Source: a virus. From it: a stretch of 64,000 nt of DNA. Numbering within the stretch: position 1 is the first letter of the stretch; each line of letters begins with the position of its first letter. Below, piece by piece: positions 19,958 through 26,979 of the stretch. The stretch is taken from IMG/VR virus record IMGVR_UViG_3300042563_003347, positions 24,798 to 88,797 of that record; one strand, given 5' to 3'. The translations under genes were made by a program, and so were the position numbers. The notes under the pieces are model-generated. The model was not told where the DNA came from and made no database searches. It saw only the letters and a list, made by a program, of their open reading frames with translations.

Positions 19958-20022
19958 TTTGACCATTAATCGCTACCTAAACCGTGAACGTCAGAACAAT
20001 AGCTGATTTGACCATTAATCGC
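19925..20022 (+). repeat. perfect 49-bp tandem duplication
   Basis: Unit 19925-19973 is repeated as 19974-20022 (TACCTAAACCGTGAACGT start). It includes the end of the upstream gene and a TTGACC box. Only the second TTGACC has a TATAAT at 17 bp, so the first is a dead -35. Exactness implies a recent event. Confidence 0.92.
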
Positions 20023-20036
20023 TATTGTGCTATAAT
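20008..20036 (+). promoter_or_regulatory. sigma70-type promoter
   Basis: TTGACC (20008-20013), 17-bp spacer, TATAAT (20031-20036); the -35 lies in the second copy of the 49-bp duplication. Confidence 0.87.
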
Positions 20037-20061
20037 TACACATAAGCAACAAAGGACTCGC

Positions 20062-21339
20062 ATGACATCTACTACTGCTACAAAAGAAGACCACAAGAAG
20101 TTTGCCAACTTGCTGGGCAAAACTGATCCCAAAATTGATCGAGAAGTACGTGAGCTTTTGATCACTGCCCGTGTGGGCTTGCTGTTGAAAGCCAGTTTCT
20201 TTGGCAACTTGGCCACTAGATTGAAACTGGTCAATGCCGACGAATGGTGCAGTACCGCCGCAACAGACGGCAGAAACTTCTATTACAACAGCCGTTTCAT
20301 CAAACTGTTGCGTCCCAAAGAAATTGAATTCTTGTTTGGCCACGAAGTCTTGCATTGTGTATATGATCACTTTGGCCGTAGGGGTGATAGAGATCCTCAA
20401 CTGTTTAACATTGCCAATGACTTTTGCGTTAATGCAGACCTAATCAAACACAAAGTAGGTGAAAAGATCACGTCAGTGCCTTGTTTGTATGATCCCAAGT
20501 ATGATGGCATGAGCTCCGAAGAAATCTACGATATCTTGTATGAAAAAGCAGACAAGATTGACATTGGCAAATTGCTGGATCAAATGATCGACGAGCACCT
20601 GGATGGTGAAGGCGACAGCGACAGTGACGACGATCAAGATGGCAAAGGCAAAGGTCGTCCCAAACTCACTGCCGAAGAACGTCAAGCCATCAAGGATGAG
20701 ATCAAGGAAGCCATGCTGGCAGCGGCTGCCACAGTGGACGGAGCAGGCAACTTGCCCGCAGGTGTCAAGCGACTGATCCAGGAGCTCACCGAGCCACAAA
20801 TGAACTGGCGTGAACTGTTGCGTATGCAATTGGAGAGCACTATCAAAAGTGACTACACCTGGATGCGAGCAAGCCGTAAAGGCTGGCACATGGATGCAGT
20901 CATGCCTGGCATGAAACTGGATCCCATGATTGATATTGCTGTGGCTCTGGATGCATCTGGCAGTATTAGCGAAACCATGCTGAAAGACTTCTTGGGTGAG
21001 ATTCAAGGCATCATGGAATCGTTCCCAGCATACCGTATTCATGTGGTCACATTTGATACCGAAGCATACAACCCTGTGCAGTATGACAGTGAAAACTTAG
21101 ATGACATCTGCGATTACGAAATCAAGGGTGGTGGTGGCACAGACTTTGAATGTATCTTCAACTACCTGAAAGAGAACGAGATTGAACCCAAGCGCCTGGT
21201 AGTGTTCACAGACGGCTACCCGTTTGGTTCATGGGGTGATGAGAACTACGCAGACACTGTGTGGATCTTGCATGGCACTACAACCATTGTGCCACCTTGG
21301 GGACAGCATGCCTACTACGATGAGGAGAAAAACAAATGA
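20062..21339 (+). CDS. putative metallopeptidase with VWA-like domain (MoxR partner)
   Basis: 425 residues. N-terminal metallopeptidase-like domain with HEVLH at 94-98 (HExxH zinc motif); an acidic linker near 190-215 (DGEGDSDSDDDQ); C-terminal VWA-like domain with the MIDAS motif DASGS in IAVALDASGS and later VVFTDGYPFG. This two-domain plan matches the DUF2201-type proteins usually encoded next to a MoxR ATPase. Role inferred: protease or metal-dependent adaptor remodelled by the ATPase. ATG 20062 chosen (AAAGGA ribosome site, promoter at 20008) over a frame open from 19984 that runs through the duplication. Confidence 0.88.
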   Translation: MTSTTATKEDHKKFANLLGKTDPKIDREVRELLITARVGLLLKASFFGNLATRLKLVNADEWCSTAATDGRNFYYNSRFIKLLRPKEIEFLFGHEVLHCVYDHFGRRGDRDPQLFNIANDFCVNADLIKHKVGEKITSVPCLYDPKYDGMSSEEIYDILYEKADKIDIGKLLDQMIDEHLDGEGDSDSDDDQDGKGKGRPKLTAEERQAIKDEIKEAMLAAAATVDGAGNLPAGVKRLIQELTEPQMNWRELLRMQLESTIKSDYTWMRASRKGWHMDAVMPGMKLDPMIDIAVALDASGSISETMLKDFLGEIQGIMESFPAYRIHVVTFDTEAYNPVQYDSENLDDICDYEIKGGGGTDFECIFNYLKENEIEPKRLVVFTDGYPFGSWGDENYADTVWILHGTTTIVPPWGQHAYYDEEKNK

Positions 21340-21764
21340 TTGTTAGACTAGAGCAAGATGCCAACGGCGATTTGATTCTGCCACTCAGCGACGAACTGTT
21401 GCAGTCAGTTGGTTGGCAAATTGGTGACACTGTTGTGTGGACTGATAACAAAGATGGTTCCTGGACCATGAGCAAGAAGCCCAAGACCAGGATTGTGCTG
21501 GTTGATGCACTGGTATCATATCGCATGCGTTATGCTGTGGAACTGGCAGAAGATTCACCGGAAGAGTGGGCCAGAGACACTGTGACCATGGAACAGGCTG
21601 TAGAGTTTAGCCAGGAGTGCCTGGGCGAGCAGATTGTGTCACACAGAGTGATTACTGAGGATGAATTTTTACAACAGTTTGACAAGGACAACGGTTATCT
21701 TGCAGACTGGCCCGCAGACAAAAAGTTTGACTCAGCACTGACCCGGCTGGAGATCACAAAGTGA
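21336..21764 (+). CDS. AbrB-like N-terminus fused to an unknown domain
   Basis: 142 residues. Residues 1-48 (GDLILPLSDELLQSVGWQIG then DTVVW) follow the SpoVT/AbrB swapped-hairpin pattern used for DNA binding. Residues 50-142 form an acidic alpha/beta region with EDEFLQQFDKDNGYL and DWPADKKFD. Might be a small transcription regulator, but the AbrB part lacks obvious basic DNA-contact residues. ATGA overlap with the VWA gene and GTGA overlap with the next. Confidence 0.65.
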   Translation: MIVRLEQDANGDLILPLSDELLQSVGWQIGDTVVWTDNKDGSWTMSKKPKTRIVLVDALVSYRMRYAVELAEDSPEEWARDTVTMEQAVEFSQECLGEQIVSHRVITEDEFLQQFDKDNGYLADWPADKKFDSALTRLEITK

Positions 21765-22036
21765 ACGAACGAATTCAACTACTGATTGAGCAGGCCACTA
21801 CCCGCATTGATCCCACGGCTCATGACGGAGCGTGTTGGGACTTTGATAAAGAAAAGTTCGCCGAGTTGATTGTAGCAGAATGTATTGCACAATGCGAGCA
21901 AGTTGCTACAGATGCTGATGCTATGACTAATAGTAAATTTGTAACTGATGCAGGTCGTATGCTTCACGAAGGTATGTGGGGTGGCGCCAAGAATTGTACC
22001 GCCCAGATTCAAACACATTTTGGAGTAGAAGAATGA
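21761..22036 (+). CDS. HFGVE-family small protein, copy 9
   Basis: 91 residues, GTG start in a GTGA overlap behind GGAG. VNERIQLLIEQA, KFAELIVAECI core, long variable C-terminal part, THFGVEE end. 5.5 kb away from copies 1-8, so the family is in two clusters. Confidence 0.78.
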   Translation: MNERIQLLIEQATTRIDPTAHDGACWDFDKEKFAELIVAECIAQCEQVATDADAMTNSKFVTDAGRMLHEGMWGGAKNCTAQIQTHFGVEE

Positions 22037-22185
22037 CTCCGGCTGAGATTATTTTATTAGTAATTCTTTCTCCGTTGTATTTGGGGATAACAGTAGCAGG
22101 AGTAGGAGTTGTAATAGTCTCGTGGATATGTGTATTCGCCCTGCTGGGTAATCAGAAAGCACGAGACTTTATACGGAGATTTTAA
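22033..22185 (+). CDS. two-span membrane peptide (50 aa)
   Basis: MTPAEIILLVILSPLYLGIT and a second hydrophobic stretch (GVVIVSWICVFALL), basic end RDFIRRF. ATGA overlap; start by overlap rather than the longer frame from 21976. Confidence 0.65.
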   Translation: MTPAEIILLVILSPLYLGITVAGVGVVIVSWICVFALLGNQKARDFIRRF

Positions 22186-22187
22186 GA

Positions 22188-22403
22188 ATGAACGAACGAA
22201 TTCTAAAACTTGGTGCAGAGGCCGGACTGTATGTGGATCTCGACGGTGCGCCGTGGCCGCGAGCCATGTCAGCCGAAGAATCTGAAGCAGCCTATAAAAA
22301 GTTCGCCGAGTTGATTGTTCAGGATGTGTTAAACGAAGTGCTACAGGCAATAGATGATGGTATGGACGTCTACTACACAGTGGCAGATAAATTTCGGAGT
22401 TGA
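22188..22403 (+). CDS. HFGVE-family small protein, copy 10, tail out of frame
   Basis: 71 residues: MNERILKLGAEA, KFAELIVQDVL core. The end reads DKFRS because AAATTTCGGAGTTGA is in another frame, yet the nucleotide block TTTCGGAGTTGAAGAATG is intact before the next start. Strong evidence that the block is kept as a ribosome site and not for the amino acids. Confidence 0.75.
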   Translation: MNERILKLGAEAGLYVDLDGAPWPRAMSAEESEAAYKKFAELIVQDVLNEVLQAIDDGMDVYYTVADKFRS

Positions 22404-22406
22404 AGA

Positions 22407-22574
22407 ATGAAGGAAATCATAGCATTGATCACTGCGTATTTTACAGCATTCATAGTTACTTACGGGCATGCCTATCAGCAGGTAGATTCTACCTTTGCCG
22501 GAGAGAATGCTGTTGGAGCATTCGTTTCATCACTCTTCTGGCCACTCTATTGGTCTGTGCAGGTGTGGAAATAG
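22407..22574 (+). CDS. membrane protein (55 aa)
   Basis: N-terminal hydrophobic helix (MKEIIALITAYFTAFIVTYG), short loop, second aromatic segment (FVSSLFWPLYWSVQVW). Possibly holin-like in size but unproven. Confidence 0.62.
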   Translation: MKEIIALITAYFTAFIVTYGHAYQQVDSTFAGENAVGAFVSSLFWPLYWSVQVWK

Positions 22575-22593
22575 TTGTTAATGGAGTTGAACT

Positions 22594-22827
22594 ATGTCGA
22601 CTGATTGTAACTCACACGAATTTCTATGGAAGGCAGATCGCGCCATTCCTATGTGGAGTGGAGAATGGACTCCGCCAGAAGGTTCAAGTATGGCTAGAGG
22701 ATATGCTCATGAGATAACCAATGAATGGAGACAGTATTGGATTGCTCAGAATGCTAAAGATGGTTGGAAACAGGTAGCAAGACAGATACAAGATAGCGTT
22801 AATAGACATTTTGGAGTTGAATCATGA
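22594..22827 (+). CDS. small protein (77 aa) with HFGVES end
   Basis: Trp-rich N-terminal half (WKADRAIPMWSGEWTPP), helix WRQYWIAQNAKDGW, then RQIQDSVNRHFGVES. Lacks the KFAELIVxEC core, so it is not a clear member of the HFGVE family; only the tail is shared. Preceded by GGAGTTGAACT in non-coding DNA. Confidence 0.68.
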   Translation: MSTDCNSHEFLWKADRAIPMWSGEWTPPEGSSMARGYAHEITNEWRQYWIAQNAKDGWKQVARQIQDSVNRHFGVES

Positions 22828-22892
22828 TTGAACTATTGGTCCTTGTGTGTGTAATTGGTCCCACTGTGGTTGTTCACTACTTGGGCAAGTAA
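22824..22892 (+). CDS. possible 22-aa membrane peptide
   Basis: MIELLVLVCVIGPTVVVHYL: one hydrophobic span. ATGA overlap with the upstream gene and a ribosome block support translation, but the peptide is minimal. Confidence 0.4.
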   Translation: MIELLVLVCVIGPTVVVHYLGK

Positions 22893-22909
22893 TATTTTGG
22901 AGTTGAAGA

Positions 22910-23086
22910 ATGATTAGACTTTGGTTGGTATTTTTTGTTTCGGTTGCTGTGATACATTTTGCCATTGCGGCCTGGCGAAAGATAGACGGAAAAGAACGCT
23001 GGTCCTTGACAAAATCTCTAGGATACAGTATAATTGTTTCACTGCTAACAGTAATGCTGATGACAGCAATTGTGGTAATTTTTTAA
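22910..23086 (+). CDS. two-span membrane protein (58 aa)
   Basis: Hydrophobic helix 1 (LWLVFFVSVAVIHFAIAAW), basic/acidic loop RKIDGKERW, helix 2 (SIIVSLLTVMLMTAIVVIF). The leader ATTTTGGAGTTGAAGA before the ATG is non-coding here but identical in type to the gene-embedded blocks. Confidence 0.65.
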   Translation: MIRLWLVFFVSVAVIHFAIAAWRKIDGKERWSLTKSLGYSIIVSLLTVMLMTAIVVIF

Positions 23087-23094
23087 GGAACTGT

Positions 23095-23184
23095 ATGTTT
23101 TCTGAAGTGGTTGGACGCCTGGCGTATGTTGCGCTGGGTATTGTGATTGGTATCAATCTTTTTCTTTTTTTTGGAGTTATCTAA
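23095..23184 (+). CDS. possible 29-aa membrane peptide
   Basis: MFSEVVGRLAYVALGIVIGI, a single span ending FFGVI because GGAGTTATC provides the ribosome site for the SPFH gene; TAATG overlap with it. Confidence 0.5.
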   Translation: MFSEVVGRLAYVALGIVIGINLFLFFGVI

Positions 23185-23981
23185 TGAATCGTGTTATTAA
23201 ACTTTCTATCGTAGCCGCGGCTGTGGCTCTTACTAGTGCTTGCACTCGCATTGAAACCGGCGAGGTCGGTGTGCGTGTGGGCTTTGACAAACAGGTAAAA
23301 TCTGGCGAACTGTTGCCAGGCTCGTTCAATCAAACCTTGATTGGTGAAGTGCTCACATTCCCTATCAAGGATGTCAATGTAGTTCTGGACAACATGACTC
23401 CTGTGGCCAAAGACAACAGCACCATGAAAGAGGTGGATGCCGTGGTTGTTTATAACATCAACCCACAAAGTGTTGCAGAGTTGTACAGTACCAAGAACAA
23501 GAGCTTTCATGCTGAGTTCAAGGGCGATACCTATGTGATGTACAACTACATTGTACAGAATGCTCGTAACGCCATCTACAAGGCTGCTCGCAAGTACGAG
23601 GCCCTGGACATGGCAGATGCTCGTGGTGACATGGAAACCTTTATCAAGGAAGAAATTGTTCGTAATCTTACCGAAGAAAAACTAGACAGTAGCATCACTA
23701 TCAGTCAGGTGTTGATTCGTAATATTGTGCCAGCCGACACTGTGGTTGAAAGCGCCAATGCATTGGTTCGCAGTAAAAACGAACTCAAGCAGAAGGAAGT
23801 TGAAGTCAAGACCGCTGAAGCTGAAAGCCGTCGTATGGCAGCATTGGCCAACAACTCAGGTGCAAGCATTGCGTTCATGCAGGCACAGGCCATGTTGAAC
23901 ATTTCGGAAGGTATCAAGAACGGTCAAGTGCAGACCATTGTTGTTCCCTCAAACTTCAACGCACTCATGATGAACAAGTAA
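23184..23981 (+). CDS. SPFH/prohibitin-family lipoprotein
   Basis: 265 residues with a lipoprotein signal (MNRVIKLSIVAAAVALTSAC; lipobox cysteine at 20). The mature part is a typical SPFH (band 7) domain: ETGEVGVRVGFDKQV, a DNMTPVAKDNSTMKEVDAVV strand region, then the helical arm with KQKEVEVKTAEAESRRMAAL and a C-terminal tail ending FNALMMNK. SPFH proteins form membrane-bound rings that organise membranes and proteases. On a phage it could protect against host proteolysis, alter the envelope or exclude superinfecting phage (inference). ATG overlaps the previous stop (TAATG). Confidence 0.88.
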   Translation: MNRVIKLSIVAAAVALTSACTRIETGEVGVRVGFDKQVKSGELLPGSFNQTLIGEVLTFPIKDVNVVLDNMTPVAKDNSTMKEVDAVVVYNINPQSVAELYSTKNKSFHAEFKGDTYVMYNYIVQNARNAIYKAARKYEALDMADARGDMETFIKEEIVRNLTEEKLDSSITISQVLIRNIVPADTVVESANALVRSKNELKQKEVEVKTAEAESRRMAALANNSGASIAFMQAQAMLNISEGIKNGQVQTIVVPSNFNALMMNK

Positions 23982-23982
23982 T

Positions 23983-24168
23983 ATGCTCTGGACTCTAATA
24001 CTATTTGCACATGTTGGTATGATGAGTGATAAGGATTCCATGGCGCTGACTTCAGTGCCTGGTTTCCGAACTCAACAAGAATGTGCAGCAGCTGGTAAAA
24101 CTGCTGAAAAGATGGCTGCTGGAACAACTAAGGTAATGAAATTTACCTGTGTTGAGGTTACTAAATGA
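23983..24168 (+). CDS. small exported or membrane-anchored protein (61 aa)
   Basis: MLWTLILFAHVGMMSDKD: short hydrophobic N-terminus, then a small domain with two cysteines (TQQECAAAGKTAEKMAA and FTCVEVTK), fitting a periplasmic disulfide. Same plan as the product at 14852. Unknown function. Confidence 0.68.
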   Translation: MLWTLILFAHVGMMSDKDSMALTSVPGFRTQQECAAAGKTAEKMAAGTTKVMKFTCVEVTK

Positions 24169-24185
24169 ACAAGTAAGGCATACTC

Positions 24186-24413
24186 ATGTACAAAACAGTT
24201 TACAAAGAAGTTGAAGTTGATGTTGACTTGCACGACTTTGACACCGATGATCTGATTGAAGAACTAGAAGAACGCGGAGAACTACCTTCCAGCACCGGGC
24301 CATACGACAGTAACGAATTGGTGCAACAAATCTGGATGCTTCGACGCAACGGAAAAGACTACCAACGTGTGTTGGATGATTTGATCTATGCTGTGACCGG
24401 ACGGATTGTGTGA
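24186..24413 (+). CDS. small acidic protein (75 aa)
   Basis: Strand VYKEVEVDVDLHDF then acidic helix DDLIEELEERGELP and a C-terminal helix pair. ATG 24186. Not recognised; soluble. Confidence 0.7.
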   Translation: MYKTVYKEVEVDVDLHDFDTDDLIEELEERGELPSSTGPYDSNELVQQIWMLRRNGKDYQRVLDDLIYAVTGRIV

Positions 24414-24414
24414 T

Positions 24415-24543
24415 ATGACTGAGTTTGTCAATGCACTTGTGCCCTTTGTGTATGGCTTTGCTATTGGTTTTTTCTACAACCCGTTGTGGAAACTGTTCAA
24501 GAGGATAGTTGAAGAGGCCAAGGCGGCCAAAAAAGAGTGGTAA
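24415..24543 (+). CDS. single-span membrane peptide (42 aa)
   Basis: MTEFVNALVPFVYGFAIGFF then a basic amphipathic helix (KLFKRIVEEAKAAKK). One base after the previous stop. Confidence 0.6.
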   Translation: MTEFVNALVPFVYGFAIGFFYNPLWKLFKRIVEEAKAAKKEW

Positions 24544-24583
24544 TGGACTGATTTGAGTCTATGATTAAAAAAGGAAAAATATT

Positions 24584-24763
24584 ATGATGAGCAAATTTAG
24601 AGCATGGTATGTTGAATACCAAGATGAGATCTCTTGGTTTTTGATTGGTTGGTTGAGTCTGGCCACTATTGAACATTTTGTAGAGCAAAAGTACATCTGG
24701 GCCGCATTCGATGCAGTGATGGTATATGCCAACTACAAGATGTCCAAGTTTCAGATGAAGTGA
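24584..24763 (+). CDS. small membrane-associated protein (59 aa)
   Basis: Charged start (MMSKFRAWYVEYQDEI), central hydrophobic segment WFLIGWLSLATIEHFV, C-terminal MVYANYKMSKFQMK. Aromatic residues suggest an interfacial membrane helix. Ribosome site AAGGAAAA. Confidence 0.62.
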   Translation: MMSKFRAWYVEYQDEISWFLIGWLSLATIEHFVEQKYIWAAFDAVMVYANYKMSKFQMK

Positions 24764-24766
24764 TGT

Positions 24767-25009
24767 GTGGCCAGTCTAGCTGAGTATTTTGCTGCCAATC
24801 GTCCGGTTGCAAAATACAACATTGGCGATCGGGTTATAGGCAAATATCATGGAGTGCCGTTTGTGGGCACATGCGGCGCTGATATCATGGTCAACGAAAG
24901 CGTAGGACCGCTGGTAACTGTGTTCCTGGATTTGCCTCTAAAGCACAATGATCAATGGCATGAGCTGTTTGTCAAGGTCAAATACAAAGACATCAAGCTG
25001 TATTGTTAA
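24767..25009 (+). CDS. small beta-type protein (80 aa)
   Basis: GTG start. The sequence VAKYNIGDRVIGKYHGVPFV and later strands look like an SH3-like or Tudor-like small barrel. No further identification. Confidence 0.65.
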   Translation: MASLAEYFAANRPVAKYNIGDRVIGKYHGVPFVGTCGADIMVNESVGPLVTVFLDLPLKHNDQWHELFVKVKYKDIKLYC

Positions 25010-25067
25010 ATGTCAGTATATTGATTTAAAAATATTGCCGTTGTATTTTTATAGATTAAATATCTAT

Positions 25068-25262
25068 ATGGAAAACGCACAACTTACCATTGCTGACATG
25101 GCTTCACTCAAAAGTCTATTAGAAGCTGCTGCCAATCGCGGTGCCTTCAAAGCACAAGAAATGAGCACTGTAGGTGCCATTTATGACAAACTCTCAAAGT
25201 TTGTAGAAGTAACAACAGCTCAACTGGCTGAACAACAAGCACAAGGAGAACAAAATGCTTAA
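25068..25262 (+). CDS. small helical protein (64 aa)
   Basis: MENAQLTIADMASLKSLLEA, helix-rich, Gln/Ala-rich end. Start at ATG 25068; the frame open from 24948 overlaps the previous gene. Overlaps the next gene by eight bases, indicating coupling. Confidence 0.72.
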   Translation: MENAQLTIADMASLKSLLEAAANRGAFKAQEMSTVGAIYDKLSKFVEVTTAQLAEQQAQGEQNA

Positions 25263-25983
25263 ACATATTGGACGTCATGGTGATCGCAAGGTCGCAATTT
25301 TATTTAGAGAAGTACCTGGTGAAGATCACATGTGCTTGGTTGTGTATCCAGAAACACTGCCCACACACATTCACAACTCAATCATGAGCACTTTGGAAAG
25401 TCTACCTGGGCAAGCAGCACCCAATCTAGCAGATGTGCTGGGACGAAATTTATTGCCCGACGGTAGACCACAACTAGAGGCTTTGCATCGTGAAGGAATG
25501 ATCAAGAAAATTCCCGCAAGCCAAGTGATTGTAACACCCACAGCACAAAGCAGTGTCAAGCTGGATGAAATGAATCAGATCATTCGCGAGATGGAAACAG
25601 GTGAGTCGGCCCACAAGCGACTGCAAGAACTAGATGCCAGCGCTGGCTTTGTTGATCCTGCACAGAAACGCAAGGCCGAAGCTGAATACAAACGCAGCCG
25701 CGAACGTCAAGCCCAACCAGCTGCCGCGCCCTTGACCAGTGATGCCAACAGTGCATTGGACGACAAAACCTTGGCCACCAACATGCTAGCACAGGCCAAA
25801 CGTATGGAACTGGAAGCTCGTAGCCTGGTTGCTGAAGCTGCCCGAATGAAAAAAGATGCACAACGCATGTTCCCAGGTGTGCAAAACACCGGTGAAGTTG
25901 TTGCAGCAGCAACACCAACAGAAGCAGTCCCTGCCAAAATTCGCAGTCGCAAAAAGGTAGTGACTGCCGATGCCGTTCAGTGA
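25255..25983 (+). CDS. protein of unknown function (242 aa), coiled C-terminus
   Basis: N-terminal alpha/beta domain (residues 1-80: KVAILFREVPGEDHMCLVVY, TLESLPGQAAPNLADVLG), then a long helical, Ala/Lys/Arg-rich region (ELDASAGFVDPAQKRKAEAE, MLAQAKRMELEARSLVAEAA) probably forming a coiled coil, and a basic tail RSRKKVVTADAVQ. Not recognised. Overlaps both neighbours (8 and 14 bases), so the three proteins may act together. Confidence 0.75.
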   Translation: MLKHIGRHGDRKVAILFREVPGEDHMCLVVYPETLPTHIHNSIMSTLESLPGQAAPNLADVLGRNLLPDGRPQLEALHREGMIKKIPASQVIVTPTAQSSVKLDEMNQIIREMETGESAHKRLQELDASAGFVDPAQKRKAEAEYKRSRERQAQPAAAPLTSDANSALDDKTLATNMLAQAKRMELEARSLVAEAARMKKDAQRMFPGVQNTGEVVAAATPTEAVPAKIRSRKKVVTADAVQ

Positions 25984-26275
25984 TGAATTCCTTGCTATGT
26001 GGGAGCATATAATTGAGGAGGTACACAAGACCGAGGTACCTCTCGAGTGTATCAAAAAAGTAGTAATCAAGCTACATAGCAAGCGACAAAAAACAATAAA
26101 TCTACAAACTCTACGACGCCAGGGCTTGGACAGCAATGAACTTGAAACCATACTAACTCGCACACTGCTGGAGTTGGATGATCAGGTTCGTGACGTTGAA
26201 TTCGTGGTAGATATCGGTGCTGTGGCCGAACTAGTACAACCTGAAACCGATAAACTCTTGACCAATTTAAAATAG
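25970..26275 (+). CDS. protein of unknown function (101 aa)
   Basis: Helical protein (EFLAMWEHIIEEVHKTEVPL), a basic HSKRQKTINLQTLRRQG segment that could contact nucleic acid, and an acidic end. One base before thyX. Not recognised. Confidence 0.72.
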   Translation: MPFSDEFLAMWEHIIEEVHKTEVPLECIKKVVIKLHSKRQKTINLQTLRRQGLDSNELETILTRTLLELDDQVRDVEFVVDIGAVAELVQPETDKLLTNLK

Positions 26276-26276
26276 C

Positions 26277-26963
26277 ATGAATGTTAGACTTATCTCCTCT
26301 TCAGAACCCACTGCAGAATTTACCAACCAGGGCATCAGCGATGCCCAAGAGCTCATTGCGTATTGTGCCCGTGTCAGCAATCCTGCCAATCAGTTCAACA
26401 CAGACACATCAGAAAAACTCATCCGATACTTGGTCAAACACCAGCACTGGAGTCCACTCGAGATGGTCAGTGCCTGCATGGAAATTGTCACCACCAGAGA
26501 CATTGCCCGACAGATTCTACGTCACAGAAGTTTCAGCTTCCAGGAGTTCAGTCAGAGATATGCTGATCCTACAGCTGAACTTGATGAAGCGTTTGTGCTA
26601 CGTGAGGCAAGATTCCAGGACACAAAGAATCGACAGAACAGTGTAGAGCTAGACATGAGTGACGAAGCACAAAAGCTCCTGGCCATTGAATGGGAACGTG
26701 CTCAGAAGCGTGTGCTGTTCAGCGTCAAACAAGAATACTCCTGGGCCATTGCCAATGGCATTGCCAAAGAACAGGCTCGGGCTGTGCTGCCAGAAGGACT
26801 AACTGTGAGTCGCATGTACATGAACGGTACCTTGCGCAGCTGGATTCATTACATTGAGCTTCGTGCCAGCAACGGTACTCAAAAAGAACACATGGACATT
26901 GCTCGTGCTTGCGCCCAGGCCATTGCAGCAATTTTTCCAATGACCTCGACACTGATAAAATAA
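26277..26963 (+). CDS. thyX: flavin-dependent thymidylate synthase ThyX
   Basis: 228 residues with the ThyX signature RHRSFSFQEFSQRY at 82-95 (RHR-x2-S-x4-S-x-R) and the upstream HQHWSPLEMVSACMEI typical of the family. A C-terminal GLTVSRMYMNGTLRSW-type segment carries catalytic and dUMP-binding residues. It methylates dUMP to dTMP using methylenetetrahydrofolate, NADPH and FAD, supplying thymidylate for phage replication. Length is normal for phage ThyX. Directly follows the 101-aa gene. Confidence 0.95.
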   Translation: MNVRLISSSEPTAEFTNQGISDAQELIAYCARVSNPANQFNTDTSEKLIRYLVKHQHWSPLEMVSACMEIVTTRDIARQILRHRSFSFQEFSQRYADPTAELDEAFVLREARFQDTKNRQNSVELDMSDEAQKLLAIEWERAQKRVLFSVKQEYSWAIANGIAKEQARAVLPEGLTVSRMYMNGTLRSWIHYIELRASNGTQKEHMDIARACAQAIAAIFPMTSTLIK

Positions 26964-26974
26964 TCTGCTATAAT
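26946..26974 (+). promoter_or_regulatory. sigma70-type promoter overlapping the end of thyX
   Basis: TCGACA (26946-26951), 17-bp spacer, TATAAT (26969-26974) in the CTGCTATAAT context. The next gene's ATGs (26980, 26986) lie where transcription should begin, so the mRNA may be leaderless. Confidence 0.7.
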
Positions 26975-26979
26975 GTGTT

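Noticed and set aside
20473-21042. 189-codon frame antisense to the metallopeptidase/VWA gene
   Set aside because: Cys/His-rich shadow of well-conserved sense codons, with no ribosome site.
24206-24413. Holin or lysis cassette among the small membrane peptides at 22033-24763
   Set aside because: Sizes fit holins, but no endolysin is adjacent and the genes lie in an early-type region, so no lysis call is justified.
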